A stretch of DNA of 64,000 nucleotides from positions 554,076-618,075 of the forward strand of contig NZ_BMXJ01000004.1 of assembly GCF_014651695.1 (NCBI RefSeq). The letters are read 5' to 3'. This document shows positions 56,934-64,000 of the stretch, one piece after another. A program made the translations under genes and the position numbers. The DNA comes from Nocardiopsis terrae (lineage in GTDB: Bacteria > Actinomycetota > Actinomycetes > Streptosporangiales > Streptosporangiaceae). Below the pieces are notes generated by a model. That model searched no databases and had not been told where the DNA came from. It saw nothing but the letters and a program-made list of their open reading frames with translations. Every line of letters starts with the position of its first letter. The first letter of the stretch is position 1.

Positions 56934-59120
56934 TCAGATCCTGCTCACGTCCGTCGTGAGCAGGGCCGGCGGGGCCTGCGGGTCCACCTCGACGACCAGC
57001 GGCCGCAGCGGGTCCCCGAAGCGGATCGCCGGGGCCGGCCGGTCGCCTCCGCCCCCTTCACCGGGGTCGGCCTGGGAGATCCAGGCCACCAGCTCGCCCG
57101 CCCGGGCCACGTCGCGGCCCGGGCGGGTCAGGGCCAGGACCGTCCCGGCCACGTCGCAGCGCACGTTCAGGTGCAGGGTCGCCGCGAACACGCTCTGCGC
57201 CCAGGCCCCCGGGCTCACCCCGCGCAGCGGTCCGCCGGGGGTGCGCCGCCGCAGGCGCGCGGGTGCGGCCAGTCCCACGGCCCGGTCTCCGAAGGTCAGC
57301 ACCAGGCCGGGCCGTTCCTGCGCGGTCAGGAACCCCTCCGGGTCGGCCAGGGTGACGTCCCACCACACCTGGCACTCCCCCGACGCGGCCGCACCGAGGG
57401 CCGCCCCCGCCGACTCCAGGAGCGCCACGTCCACCTGGTCCCCGGCCGGTCCGGTGACCAGGCCGCCCAGGGGCGCGGTCAGGGGCCGGTAGCCGGACAG
57501 CACCAGTGACCAGTCGATCCCGGCCCGCCCCTCCAGCGGTCTGCGGCCGTGGGTCAGGCAGACCAGGGCCCGTTCCCGGGCCAACTGGTAGGTGGCGCAG
57601 GCCCCGTGGAACCGGGCGGCCCCGGCCAGCCCCAGACTCATGGCCTTGGTCCCGGTGGTGATGTCCACGACCACCGGGCGGCCCTCCTCCCGTTCGCGTC
57701 CGATCCATCCCCGCGCGGCCCGGTCGACCGCCTCGGAGTCGTAGCCGTCCACCGGCTCAGCCGACAGCCGCACCCGGTCCCGGTAACCCTCGGCGCGCAG
57801 GGCGGCGGCGTCGGCCGGGGGCGCGCCCGGGCGCTCGGCGGAGCGCAGCGTGCCCGCCGCCGCCTCCCGGACCCCGGCCCGCAGGCTCTGTTTGGAGGAC
57901 AGGACCAGGGTCCGGGCCGGGCGGTGGGCGTGTACGGCGGCCAGGGTGCCCAACCTGCTTCCGCCCAACGGGGTGACCAGGAGCGGGGCGTCCCGGGGGC
58001 CGGGATGGCGGGAGGGCGGCCGGAGCGGGCCGGAAGCGGGGGCGGCCGGAGCGGTCCCGGCGGTCCCCGGCGGGTGCGGGGTCGTCGCCCCCGGGGCGGA
58101 TCTGCTCGGCGGCGTCCAGGCCAGGCTCGGGAAGAAGGCGTCGCGCAGCGCCGTGAAGGAGGTAAGGCGTTCCAGCAGGGCGTCCAGGTGCCACACGTGG
58201 ACCTGGCGCGCGGACAGGGCCGGGTTGTACTCGGTGACCTGGTCGCGCAGGTCGGCCGCGGGCGGCCCCGAGTGGACGAAGAGGACGTGGGTGGCGCCGC
58301 CGAAGACCCTGCGCGCCTTGGCGACGGTCCAGCCCGCACGGGCGACCACGTCCTCGGCCCGGGTCTTGGCCTCCACGCACAGCACCCGGTGGCGGTGGCG
58401 GACCAGGACGTCGAAGTCGGCGACGGAACCGCCGGGGCGGAAGGGGTCGGCCACCTGTCGGGCGCCGAGGACCTCGGTCTCGGGCCGTCCGCGCAGCAGG
58501 CGGCGCAGGTGACGGAGCAGTCGGCCCTCGGCCGCGATCCCGTTGCGCTCGCCCTCGGGCAGGTGCGGGAAGGCTTCTGCCAGGGCGCTCTCCCCGCCCC
58601 GCACGAACAGGCGCACGGGTTCGGGGTCGCGGTCCGCCAGCCAGCGGGCGCCGTGGATCCCGGCCAGGGTGCGCAGGTCGACTCCGCGGCCGGTCACCGC
58701 ACGGCCGGGGCGCGCGGTGTCGGCGGTGCGGAGCAGGTCGCTGTGGGAGTCCAGGTAGTAGCGCCAGGCACGGGCCCGGGGCGGCAGTGCGCGTTCGTGG
58801 TGCAGGGCGGCGACCACACTCATGACCTTGGTGCCGCCGGTGTAGTCGAGGTGCCAGGGTCGTCCGTCGAGTGCGCGCCGGACGGTCTCCAGGAGGCCGG
58901 TGACCCGATCGGGGTCGTGCGGGTCCGGTCCCACGCTGAGCACGCGCGCCGAACGGTGCGGGGCGATGCGTCCGACGGCCTCCGCGACCCGTCGGGCGAC
59001 GGTCAGGGTCCCGTCGCTGGCGACCAGGACGAGCTGGTCGGCGGGCAGGGTCAGGCAGGAGAGCAGGGCGGGGGTCGGGTTCTGCCCCACGAGGACGACG
59101 GCGGCACGGGGTGCGTCCAC
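56934..59120 (-). CDS. CARF-nuclease-CARF protein (Can1/Card1-like)
   Basis: A 728-residue protein. An N-terminal Rossmann-like domain (about residues 1-140) has VVLVGQNPTPALLSC and the CARF motif DYTGGTKVMS near residue 92. A PD-(D/E)XK nuclease domain follows (about 190-290): EGRLLRHLRRLL (Glu198), ADFDVLV (Asp237) and CVEAKT (Glu250, Lys252). After a Pro/Thr linker (335-375) a second CARF-like domain (380-520) carries VVDITTGTKAMS near residue 486. The C-terminal 190 residues are unassigned and lack an obvious ExK. CARF domains bind cyclic oligoadenylates made by type III CRISPR Cas10. The layout resembles a fused Card1/Can2 dimer, as in Can1. GTG 59120 has GGGAGG 7 nt upstream. A RAMP protein 3.5 kb away supports the link. 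Confidence 0.82.
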   Translation of the reverse strand: MDAPRAAVVLVGQNPTPALLSCLTLPADQLVLVASDGTLTVARRVAEAVGRIAPHRSARVLSVGPDPHDPDRVTGLLETVRRALDGRPWHLDYTGGTKVMSVVAALHHERALPPRARAWRYYLDSHSDLLRTADTARPGRAVTGRGVDLRTLAGIHGARWLADRDPEPVRLFVRGGESALAEAFPHLPEGERNGIAAEGRLLRHLRRLLRGRPETEVLGARQVADPFRPGGSVADFDVLVRHRHRVLCVEAKTRAEDVVARAGWTVAKARRVFGGATHVLFVHSGPPAADLRDQVTEYNPALSARQVHVWHLDALLERLTSFTALRDAFFPSLAWTPPSRSAPGATTPHPPGTAGTAPAAPASGPLRPPSRHPGPRDAPLLVTPLGGSRLGTLAAVHAHRPARTLVLSSKQSLRAGVREAAAGTLRSAERPGAPPADAAALRAEGYRDRVRLSAEPVDGYDSEAVDRAARGWIGREREEGRPVVVDITTGTKAMSLGLAGAARFHGACATYQLARERALVCLTHGRRPLEGRAGIDWSLVLSGYRPLTAPLGGLVTGPAGDQVDVALLESAGAALGAAASGECQVWWDVTLADPEGFLTAQERPGLVLTFGDRAVGLAAPARLRRRTPGGPLRGVSPGAWAQSVFAATLHLNVRCDVAGTVLALTRPGRDVARAGELVAWISQADPGEGGGGDRPAPAIRFGDPLRPLVVEVDPQAPPALLTTDVSRI

Positions 59121-59214
59121 GGTTTCCCCTCCCGGACGCACCGCCTTCGGCCGCCTCCAGACGACAGGAACGGAACCACAGTACTCACCCGCGCCCGAAA
59201 GGGGGCGGTAAGGA

Positions 59215-59577
59215 TCAATGGAGTACTTTCTCCCCTTCGCGGTCGCGGACCGGAGCGGAGGTGAGCACGAGGGAACGGCAGCCGGTGACCACCCCCCGGT
59301 CGTCGCGGACCAGGTCGGAGGGGACCAGCAGGTCGTCCCGCTCCGGATGGGCCGAGCTCACGACGGAGGAGACGATGAACCACACCCCCTCGACGGGTTC
59401 GGGCAGGACCGCGCGGGTGCGCTCCTCCGCCATGAGCGGCACGCCCTCCACCTCCCGCAGGGGGAACCGGACGGCCTCGACCCTGGCGGGTTCGGGCGAC
59501 TCGGGCCAGCTCCGGATCACGCGTGCCTGTTCGTCGACGACCGTCACCACGTGCGAGGTCAGATTGACCACGGGCAT
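59215..59577 (-). CDS. Small unassigned protein upstream of the CARF nuclease
   Basis: A 120-residue protein beginning MPVVNLTSHVVTVVDE, with VWFIVSSVVSSAHPERDDLLVPSDLV and VVTGCRSLVL later. I have a general impression of small NLTPH-like uncharacterised proteins in mobile or defence settings, but no function is known to me. ATG 59577 has GGAGGT 6 nt upstream. The gene ends 94 nt before the CARF nuclease start on the same strand, so the two are probably cotranscribed. No signal peptide or membrane segment. A role as partner, inhibitor or companion of the nuclease is speculative. Confidence 0.7.
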   Translation of the reverse strand: MPVVNLTSHVVTVVDEQARVIRSWPESPEPARVEAVRFPLREVEGVPLMAEERTRAVLPEPVEGVWFIVSSVVSSAHPERDDLLVPSDLVRDDRGVVTGCRSLVLTSAPVRDREGEKVLH

Positions 59578-59940
59578 CCGGCGACCTCCCGCTCCCTCTC
59601 GCTCCATGCCGACCGTCCGCTTCGTCCGAACAGCCGCGACGCACCCCGCTCCGAGGCCCTCACCGCACTCTCTCGGACACGGGTCGGTGTCCCCTGGAGG
59701 AGAACAGCGCTGTTAATTCTGAGCCCCGTGTGAACAATGACCGATTAATTGAAAGTTTTCACCCTTAGTCGCTTTCAGTACCATGGTCGGCAATTGACAT
59801 TCCAGCAACAGCGGTCCTACTTTGTTGTACGACCTCCCGTTGACGCAGGAGTGTCACCGAAGGATCACGCCTCGTTCGCGCGTTTCCCCGGAAGGGCTGG
59901 GGAAGCGTCCCAGCCCCGGAGCATCCGGGGAGAAGAGTTC
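59578..59940. other. AT-richer divergent promoter region of the CARF locus
   Basis: About 360 bases between the minus-strand pair and the divergent Cys-rich gene. The stretch 59710-59830 is notably AT-rich for this genome. It includes a single ATTGAAAG (59745-59752), a string often found at the 3' end of CRISPR repeats, but without repetition. An ORF continuing upstream of 59941 to 59749 has no coding character. Confidence 0.5.
59794..59823 (+). promoter_or_regulatory. Possible promoter of the Cys-rich protein gene
   Basis: A consensus -35 hexamer TTGACA (59794-59799) followed after 18 nt by TACTTT, a weak -10 match. It would start transcription about 110 nt before the GTG at 59941. Confidence 0.4.
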
Positions 59941-61149
59941 GTGAGCAAGCACCACTGCTCCGCCGGTGAGCTGTTCGGTTCGGCGGCCTTCCTACGCGTG
60001 TTCACACGCGTCCTGGGCTGCGGGCCGTGCTCGGCGGACGGAACCGCGCAGGGCTGCACCAGCCACTCCGAGCAGTTCTGCGACTACGTCGACCTGTGCT
60101 TCGAGCACTGCGCGTGCGCCGGACACGGCGGCGACCCGCGCGGCGTCGTGGCCGTGCGCATGGCCCGGGCCGAGCCCGGCGCCGACGGTACCGGCGGTGT
60201 GGACCGCACCGCCGCGCACCGGCTCCGCGACGCCCTGGACGACGTCCGCCGCGACCGGTCCTACAAGAACCTGCGCCGCGTCTACCCGCAGCCCGCCCCC
60301 GACGGCAGGATCCGCTGCGCCTTCTCCGAACGCCCCCGGCGCTGGGCCCAGCGCCGCGACGTCGCCCGGATCGCCACCGACGTGGTCGAGCAGGAGGCCC
60401 TGGCCATGCTGGTACTCACCGCCGGGTGGGGGAACCCCGCCGCCGACCTGCCCGAGGACGTCCGCCCCGGCGATTCGGTGTCGTTCACCGAGGACGGCGA
60501 CGCGGTCCCCGTCGCGGACCTGCACGGGCGCCCGCTCACCGCGGTCCGGGAGCCCCCGATGGTCTCCACCGCCACCGGCGACTACCTGCTGCGCAAGCTC
60601 GCCGAACTCGCCGCCGGCCGTGACGCCGACTCCGGCCGCACCCCCGACCAGCGCCGACGCCTGCTCCTGCGCCGGTTGCTGCCGGCCATGAACGGTGAGG
60701 ACGTGGCGCGCAGGCTCACCGGGGTACTGGGCCGGATGGCCGTGGACATGCCCGGCCACTTCGCACTGGTCCAACAGGCCAGGGGGCGGTCCCGCAGCGC
60801 CCCCTACGCCCCCGTCCCCGACCCGCCCGCACGGCACGGGGACGCCCCCGGCGCCCCGGAGACGATCGGCCGCCGGCGCGAGGTCCTGGGCGAAAGCGAG
60901 CGGACGTGGCTGGGCCGGCTCGCCCGGGAACTGACCGCGCAGGCCCAGGCCCACCGGGCGGCCTTCGACGCCGACCCCCGGGGTTCGCTCGACGCCCTGC
61001 TGTGCCGCCTCCTGGAGGAGGGCCCCGAGCCCCCGGAGCTGTGGCGGGGCGCCCAGGACGAACCCGACCGCCGGGCCGACCTGCTGGAGGCCCTCGCCGA
61101 GACCATCAGCGGCTCACCCGTGCCGACTACCTCGCCGCCAGCGCCGTGA
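59941..61149 (+). CDS. Cysteine-rich protein of unknown function at the CARF locus
   Basis: A 402-residue protein. Eight cysteines lie within the first 60 residues (6, 27, 30, 39, 47, 53, 57, 59), with histidines at 4, 5, 42, 56 and 62, suggesting a zinc or Fe-S site: CGPC, then CTSHSEQFC, then CFEHCAC. CSAGELFGS near the N-terminus faintly recalls the CxxxxLFG motif of RAMP proteins, but no RAMP glycine loop follows. The rest is helical and Arg/Asp-rich, with no known domain. GTG 59941 has GGGGAGAAG about 7 nt upstream. It overlaps the convergent HAD gene by 23 bp. I do not know its function; the location suggests it belongs to the CARF/RAMP locus. Confidence 0.65.
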   Translation: MSKHHCSAGELFGSAAFLRVFTRVLGCGPCSADGTAQGCTSHSEQFCDYVDLCFEHCACAGHGGDPRGVVAVRMARAEPGADGTGGVDRTAAHRLRDALDDVRRDRSYKNLRRVYPQPAPDGRIRCAFSERPRRWAQRRDVARIATDVVEQEALAMLVLTAGWGNPAADLPEDVRPGDSVSFTEDGDAVPVADLHGRPLTAVREPPMVSTATGDYLLRKLAELAAGRDADSGRTPDQRRRLLLRRLLPAMNGEDVARRLTGVLGRMAVDMPGHFALVQQARGRSRSAPYAPVPDPPARHGDAPGAPETIGRRREVLGESERTWLGRLARELTAQAQAHRAAFDADPRGSLDALLCRLLEEGPEPPELWRGAQDEPDRRADLLEALAETISGSPVPTTSPPAP

Positions 61150-61819
61150 CCAGTTCGTCCAGTCCCTCGAAGCACCAGTCGAAGGAGTCGGAGCCGGTAG
61201 GCGGATCGCCGTCCGGCCGCCGCACGTAGGCGGTCCGCATGCCCCTGGTCCGGGCGCCACGGAGGTCCCACGCGTGGGCGGCCACCATGAGCACGCGTTC
61301 GGGCGAGTGCCCGGCGGTAGCGATGGCCAGCTCGTAGAGCTCCGGCGCCGGCTTGTAGGCCAGGACGGACTCGCCGGACAGGGCCTGGTGCCAGCGCAGC
61401 CCCGCGTGCGCGCTGAGCCGTAGCAGCGCGGTGCGGCTGGCGTTGGAGAGCCCGATCACCGGCAGCGTCCGGGCGAGCCGGTCGAGCCCGGAGACGGAGT
61501 CCTCCCAGGGGGGCAGACGCTGCCCGGCCGTGGCCAACCAGGAGATGCCGTCAGGGTCGGCGAGTCCGGCCCGGTCGGCCACCCGCCGGGCGGCCTCGGC
61601 GTCGATGGTCTCGCTGGTGGCGTACGCGCGGCGTCCCCGGGCGACGCGGCCCTGTTCGAGGGCGACGTACCGCTGCCACGAGGTGGTCAACTCGTCCACG
61701 GACACGTCTTCGCACCCGGGCACGGCGTCGCGGATCGCCGCCCGGAGTCCGCCGGGTTCGTCGACCAGCGTTCCGAGGACGTCGAAAACGACCGCCTCGA
61801 TATCGCGGATTCCGGCCAT
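61127..61819 (-). CDS. HAD-family hydrolase, L-2-haloacid dehalogenase type
   Basis: A 230-residue HAD enzyme resembling (S)-2-haloacid dehalogenases. Motif I is VVFDVLGTLVDE with the nucleophilic Asp but with Leu after Val instead of the usual Tyr/Phe, motif II is VIGLSNASR, motif III the Lys in LAYKPAPELY and the final acidic motif is VAAHAWDLRGA, typical of type II dehalogenases. True dehalogenase activity is uncertain; many relatives are phosphatases. It is divergent from the CGNR regulator over 80 bp containing two copies of one inverted repeat, so it is probably that regulator's target. Confidence 0.88.
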   Translation of the reverse strand: MAGIRDIEAVVFDVLGTLVDEPGGLRAAIRDAVPGCEDVSVDELTTSWQRYVALEQGRVARGRRAYATSETIDAEAARRVADRAGLADPDGISWLATAGQRLPPWEDSVSGLDRLARTLPVIGLSNASRTALLRLSAHAGLRWHQALSGESVLAYKPAPELYELAIATAGHSPERVLMVAAHAWDLRGARTRGMRTAYVRRPDGDPPTGSDSFDWCFEGLDELVTALAAR

Positions 61820-61837
61820 GCGCCCCTCGCCCTCATT

Positions 61838-61862
61838 TCGTCACCACCTCAACAGGTGACGA
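61838..61862. promoter_or_regulatory. Operator copy 1: TCGTCACC-N9-GGTGACGA
   Basis: Perfect 8-bp inverted repeat with a 9-bp spacer, 19 bp from the HAD start codon. The core CGTCACC-N9-GGTGACG recurs at 61878-61900. Confidence 0.68.
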
Positions 61863-61877
61863 TTTTGCCGTCAACGT

Positions 61878-61900
61878 CGTCACCGGTCAAGATGGTGACG
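61878..61900. promoter_or_regulatory. Operator copy 2: CGTCACC-N9-GGTGACG
   Basis: Perfect 7-bp arms with the same 9-bp spacer as copy 1; its right arm ends on the first base of the GTG start of the CGNR gene. Centre-to-centre distance from copy 1 is about 39 bp. Binding here would block CGNR transcription or translation start, implying autorepression. Confidence 0.68.
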
Positions 61901-62466
61901 TGAACTTCGTATTCGTGAGCGGTGATCCGGCCCTCGACCTGGCCGCGACGGTGCTGTCCCGCCGTGGCGAACGCATCGACCTCCTGTCCGAGCCCGCGGA
62001 CCTGGAACGGTGGACGAGTCTCTGCGACGGCCTCCCCGACCGGGTGAGCGCCGACTCCGCGACCTTCGAGTCCGCTCTCTCCCTGCGTGAGGCGATCTAC
62101 CGACTCGCCCTCGACCGTGTGCTCGAACGGCCCTTCGAACCGGAAAGCCTCAAGGCCGTCAACGACACCGCCGCCGGTCCGCTGCCCTCGGTCGAACTCA
62201 CCGACGCGGGGCTGCGTGTGTCGGGGGACCTGACCTCCGCTCTCTCCCTCGTGGCCAGGAGCGCCGTCCTCCTGCTCGCGGACCCCGGCGCCCGCCTCAA
62301 GGAGTGCGGTCGCGTCGACTGCACCCGCATCTACCTCGACCGCTCACGGGGCGCCCGGCGCACCTGGTGCGGGATGGACGAGTGCGGCAACCGGGTGAAG
62401 GCCGCGGCCTACCGGGCTCGCAGGCGCGCCTCCGCCGCGGACGGGGAACGAGGGCCCAACGGCTGA
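61900..62466 (+). CDS. CGNR zinc-finger transcriptional regulator
   Basis: A 188-residue protein with an N-terminal ABATE domain (about residues 1-125) and a C-terminal CGNR zinc finger: LKECGRVDCTRIYLDRS, then WCGMDECGNRVKAAAYRARRR. The finger cysteines and the CGNR motif are intact, predicting DNA binding with stress- or ligand-sensing by the N-terminal domain. GTG 61900 sits at the edge of an operator copy, so the transcript may be leaderless or nearly so. It faces the HAD hydrolase gene divergently and converges with the RAMP gene. Confidence 0.9.
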   Translation: MNFVFVSGDPALDLAATVLSRRGERIDLLSEPADLERWTSLCDGLPDRVSADSATFESALSLREAIYRLALDRVLERPFEPESLKAVNDTAAGPLPSVELTDAGLRVSGDLTSALSLVARSAVLLLADPGARLKECGRVDCTRIYLDRSRGARRTWCGMDECGNRVKAAAYRARRRASAADGERGPNG

Positions 62467-62529
62467 CGGCACCTCCTCGGGCACACCTCACGGCCGTCGG
62501 GAGCGCGGTGTCGTTCGCCGTCGGCCTGC

Positions 62530-64000
62530 TCATCCTGCGTCTGCTCCCCCGAACCGTTCGGTGAGCGGGGGCAGGACCGGGTACTCGGCGAACTGGCGCA
62601 GCGACATCACCGCTGTCTCCGACCACGGCAGACGGCCCCGCCACCGGCTGGCCAGGAGCACGTCCACGACCTGGTCCACCTCCCTCCAGTCCTCCGTTCC
62701 CCGGTACCCCGCCAGGGCCGCGGAGAAGGCGCCCAGGAAGGCCTCCACCCGTTCCCCGGAGGCACGGGTGACCCCTGCGGCGGGGCTCAGGGAGAGGTCG
62801 GCGGCGCGGGCGCGACGGTCGACCAGGTGGAGTTCGGGGCGCAGGTGCACGCTGCCCATGCCCAGGGACTTGCCCATGCCGATCTTGTGGGCGTGCCCGG
62901 GGTCCGCGGGGTCTCCCCCGTCGGCGGGGTTGGCCAGGAGCAGGGCCCGCATCAGGGCGCCGAGTTCGGCGTCGGTGAGGTTGGTGAAGGTGACACGGGA
63001 GCGCAGGGTGAGGCCGTCACGGAGCGGGACGATGTCGCGCTGGGTGTCCCGGGGCGGCACGGCCTCGGCTCCTCGGGGGACCACCGTGATCCCGAGTTCG
63101 GTCCGGGCCCGCTCGTCGTAGCGGACCGGCGCGCCCAGGCGTGGGTCGTGCCGGTGCAGGTAGGCCTTGTACCCGCCCAGGCGGATCCGCCCCTCGTGCG
63201 ACCAGGTGACGATGTCGGGCCGCTCGCCCGCCGCCGCGTCGGGGCCCTGGGCGAGGTAGTTGGCGAAGCAGCCGCGCTGCGGGGAGAGCAGCTGCACCCG
63301 CAGCGCGGCGCCGTCGGGGTAGTCGGGGTCGGGGTCCGTACTCAGGGCGTTGCCGAAGGAGACCCGGCCCCGGAGCGCTCCGGCCTCACCCGCGAAGACG
63401 TCGGTGTCGCCGAACACCGCCCGGCACACGTCGACGGTGCGCCCGGCACGGTCGGTGCGGTCCGGGTCGCCGTGCTGGGGCCCCAGGACCCGCCCGGGTA
63501 CGGCGCGGCGGATCGGGTTGTCGTCGCTGACCGCGATGCGGTACCCGCCGGAACGGCCGAAGGAGACCACCCGGCCGGAGGGGTCCACGTCGAACCAGAC
63601 CGGTTCCAGGCCCCGTCGGGGCAGACCGCCGCCCCCGGTCCCGGCGACGGGGGGCCGGACCGGGTCACCGTCCCCGGTGCCCAGGGTCGGGGGGAAGGCG
63701 GCCCGCTGGTAGCCGGTGACCTGCTCCGCCGACTCGAACAGCTCCACCATGGCGTCGGGCACGGGGCGGCGGCCGGTCCGCAGGTCCGGTGGTGCGGGGA
63801 AGAGGTAGGCGTTGCGCCGCTCCTCGGCGGCGGCCCCGGTCAGCACGAGCAGTGCCGGGACCACCCCGCCGTGTCCGGGGCCCGCGCACCCGGAGTTCCC
63901 GTGCCCGCAGCCCGTGTGTTCGTGCCGCACGCCGCTCCCGGCGCGTTCGGCCAGGCGGGCGCGGGCCTGCGGTTCGGTGGGGGCGACCGCGGCGACCCCG
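62530..64000 (-). CDS. RAMP-superfamily CRISPR-type protein, 5' end beyond window
   Basis: At least 490 residues in a frame open to the window edge; the start is not visible (a GTG at 63930 is in frame but internal to the open frame). The sequence resembles the TIGR03986-type CRISPR-associated RAMP proteins: ALRGRVSFGNAL, VQLLSPQRGCFANYLAQGP, RIRLGGYKAYLHRHD and, near the end, KIGMGKSLGMGSV, a glycine-rich RAMP loop. RAMP proteins form backbone subunits of type III effectors. A short Cys/His/Gly-rich stretch (HTGCGHGNSGCAGPGHGG) lies before the first recognisable part and could bind a metal or be a linker. Other subunits presumably lie to the right. Confidence 0.78.
   Translation of the reverse strand, partial: GVAAVAPTEPQARARLAERAGSGVRHEHTGCGHGNSGCAGPGHGGVVPALLVLTGAAAEERRNAYLFPAPPDLRTGRRPVPDAMVELFESAEQVTGYQRAAFPPTLGTGDGDPVRPPVAGTGGGGLPRRGLEPVWFDVDPSGRVVSFGRSGGYRIAVSDDNPIRRAVPGRVLGPQHGDPDRTDRAGRTVDVCRAVFGDTDVFAGEAGALRGRVSFGNALSTDPDPDYPDGAALRVQLLSPQRGCFANYLAQGPDAAAGERPDIVTWSHEGRIRLGGYKAYLHRHDPRLGAPVRYDERARTELGITVVPRGAEAVPPRDTQRDIVPLRDGLTLRSRVTFTNLTDAELGALMRALLLANPADGGDPADPGHAHKIGMGKSLGMGSVHLRPELHLVDRRARAADLSLSPAAGVTRASGERVEAFLGAFSAALAGYRGTEDWREVDQVVDVLLASRWRGRLPWSETAVMSLRQFAEYPVLPPLTERFGGADAG

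Noticed and set aside
59745-59790. ATTGAAAG followed by an AT-rich stretch, like the end of a CRISPR repeat.
   Set aside because: The unit occurs once only; no second copy at regular spacing is seen nearby, so no array can be claimed.
59749-59940. Upstream in-frame extension of the Cys-rich protein from ATG 59749.
   Set aside because: It covers AT-rich promoter-like DNA with TTGACA, has no ribosome binding site, and its residues lack coding bias; GTG 59941 is well placed after GGGGAGAAG.

Overview
The window is very GC-rich DNA (above 70 % over most of its length) with dense genes, frequent GTG starts, ATGA/GTGA stop-start overlaps and long G+C stem-loops between genes. Gene content (DtxR-type iron box, SufR-SufBDCSUT operon, OpcA with G6PD, CGNR and TetR regulators, TAP-like exported hydrolases, DAP-type MurE) points to a filamentous actinomycete, most likely a Nocardiopsis-like member of the Streptosporangiales. 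The genus is an inference; no rRNA or marker gene settles it.

Layout. 1-6.8 kb: the 3' end of fabF, a degenerate EAL+CBS protein, an SGNH esterase, a large unassigned regulator-like protein and an iron-box-controlled DUF2470 protein. 6.9-13.6 kb: the SUF Fe-S assembly operon on the minus strand (sufR, sufB, sufD, a Rieske ferredoxin, sufC, sufS, sufU, sufT). 14.1-15.9 kb: a divergent ABC exporter. 15.9-25.2 kb: accessory genes (inositol-phosphatase family, ricin-type lectin, EamA, SulP, MFS, release factor 3 with a MerR regulator, a tiny secreted peptide). 25.4-36.6 kb: heme A synthesis (ctaA/COX15, ctaB) and the oxidative pentose-phosphate operon tkt-tal-zwf-opcA-pgl. The order pgl-opcA-zwf-tal-tkt / ctaB / COX15 / ABC / sufR-sufBDCSUT is the conserved actinobacterial block known from Mycobacterium tuberculosis, here split by about 9.5 kb of accessory genes.

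36.9-50.8 kb: a low-GC membrane protein, an orphan MurE-type ligase, a TetR regulator and a divergent six-gene operon (binding protein, permease, permease-ATPase fusion, ATPase, GH3, GH78). The last looks like uptake and dismantling of rhamnose-containing glycosides. 51.3-56.8 kb: a TetR/MFS efflux pair with a clear palindromic operator and two TAP-like exported hydrolases.

56.9-64 kb: the most unusual part. It holds a roughly 730-residue protein with two CARF-like domains flanking or following a PD-(D/E)XK nuclease domain (Can1-like layout), a small unassigned partner, a divergent cysteine-rich protein of unknown function, a HAD hydrolase, a CGNR regulator with two tandem copies of one inverted repeat, and a RAMP-superfamily CRISPR-type protein running off the right edge. 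This reads as the flank of a type III CRISPR or CRISPR-related signalling locus. No CRISPR array, Cas10 or adaptation gene is visible in the window.
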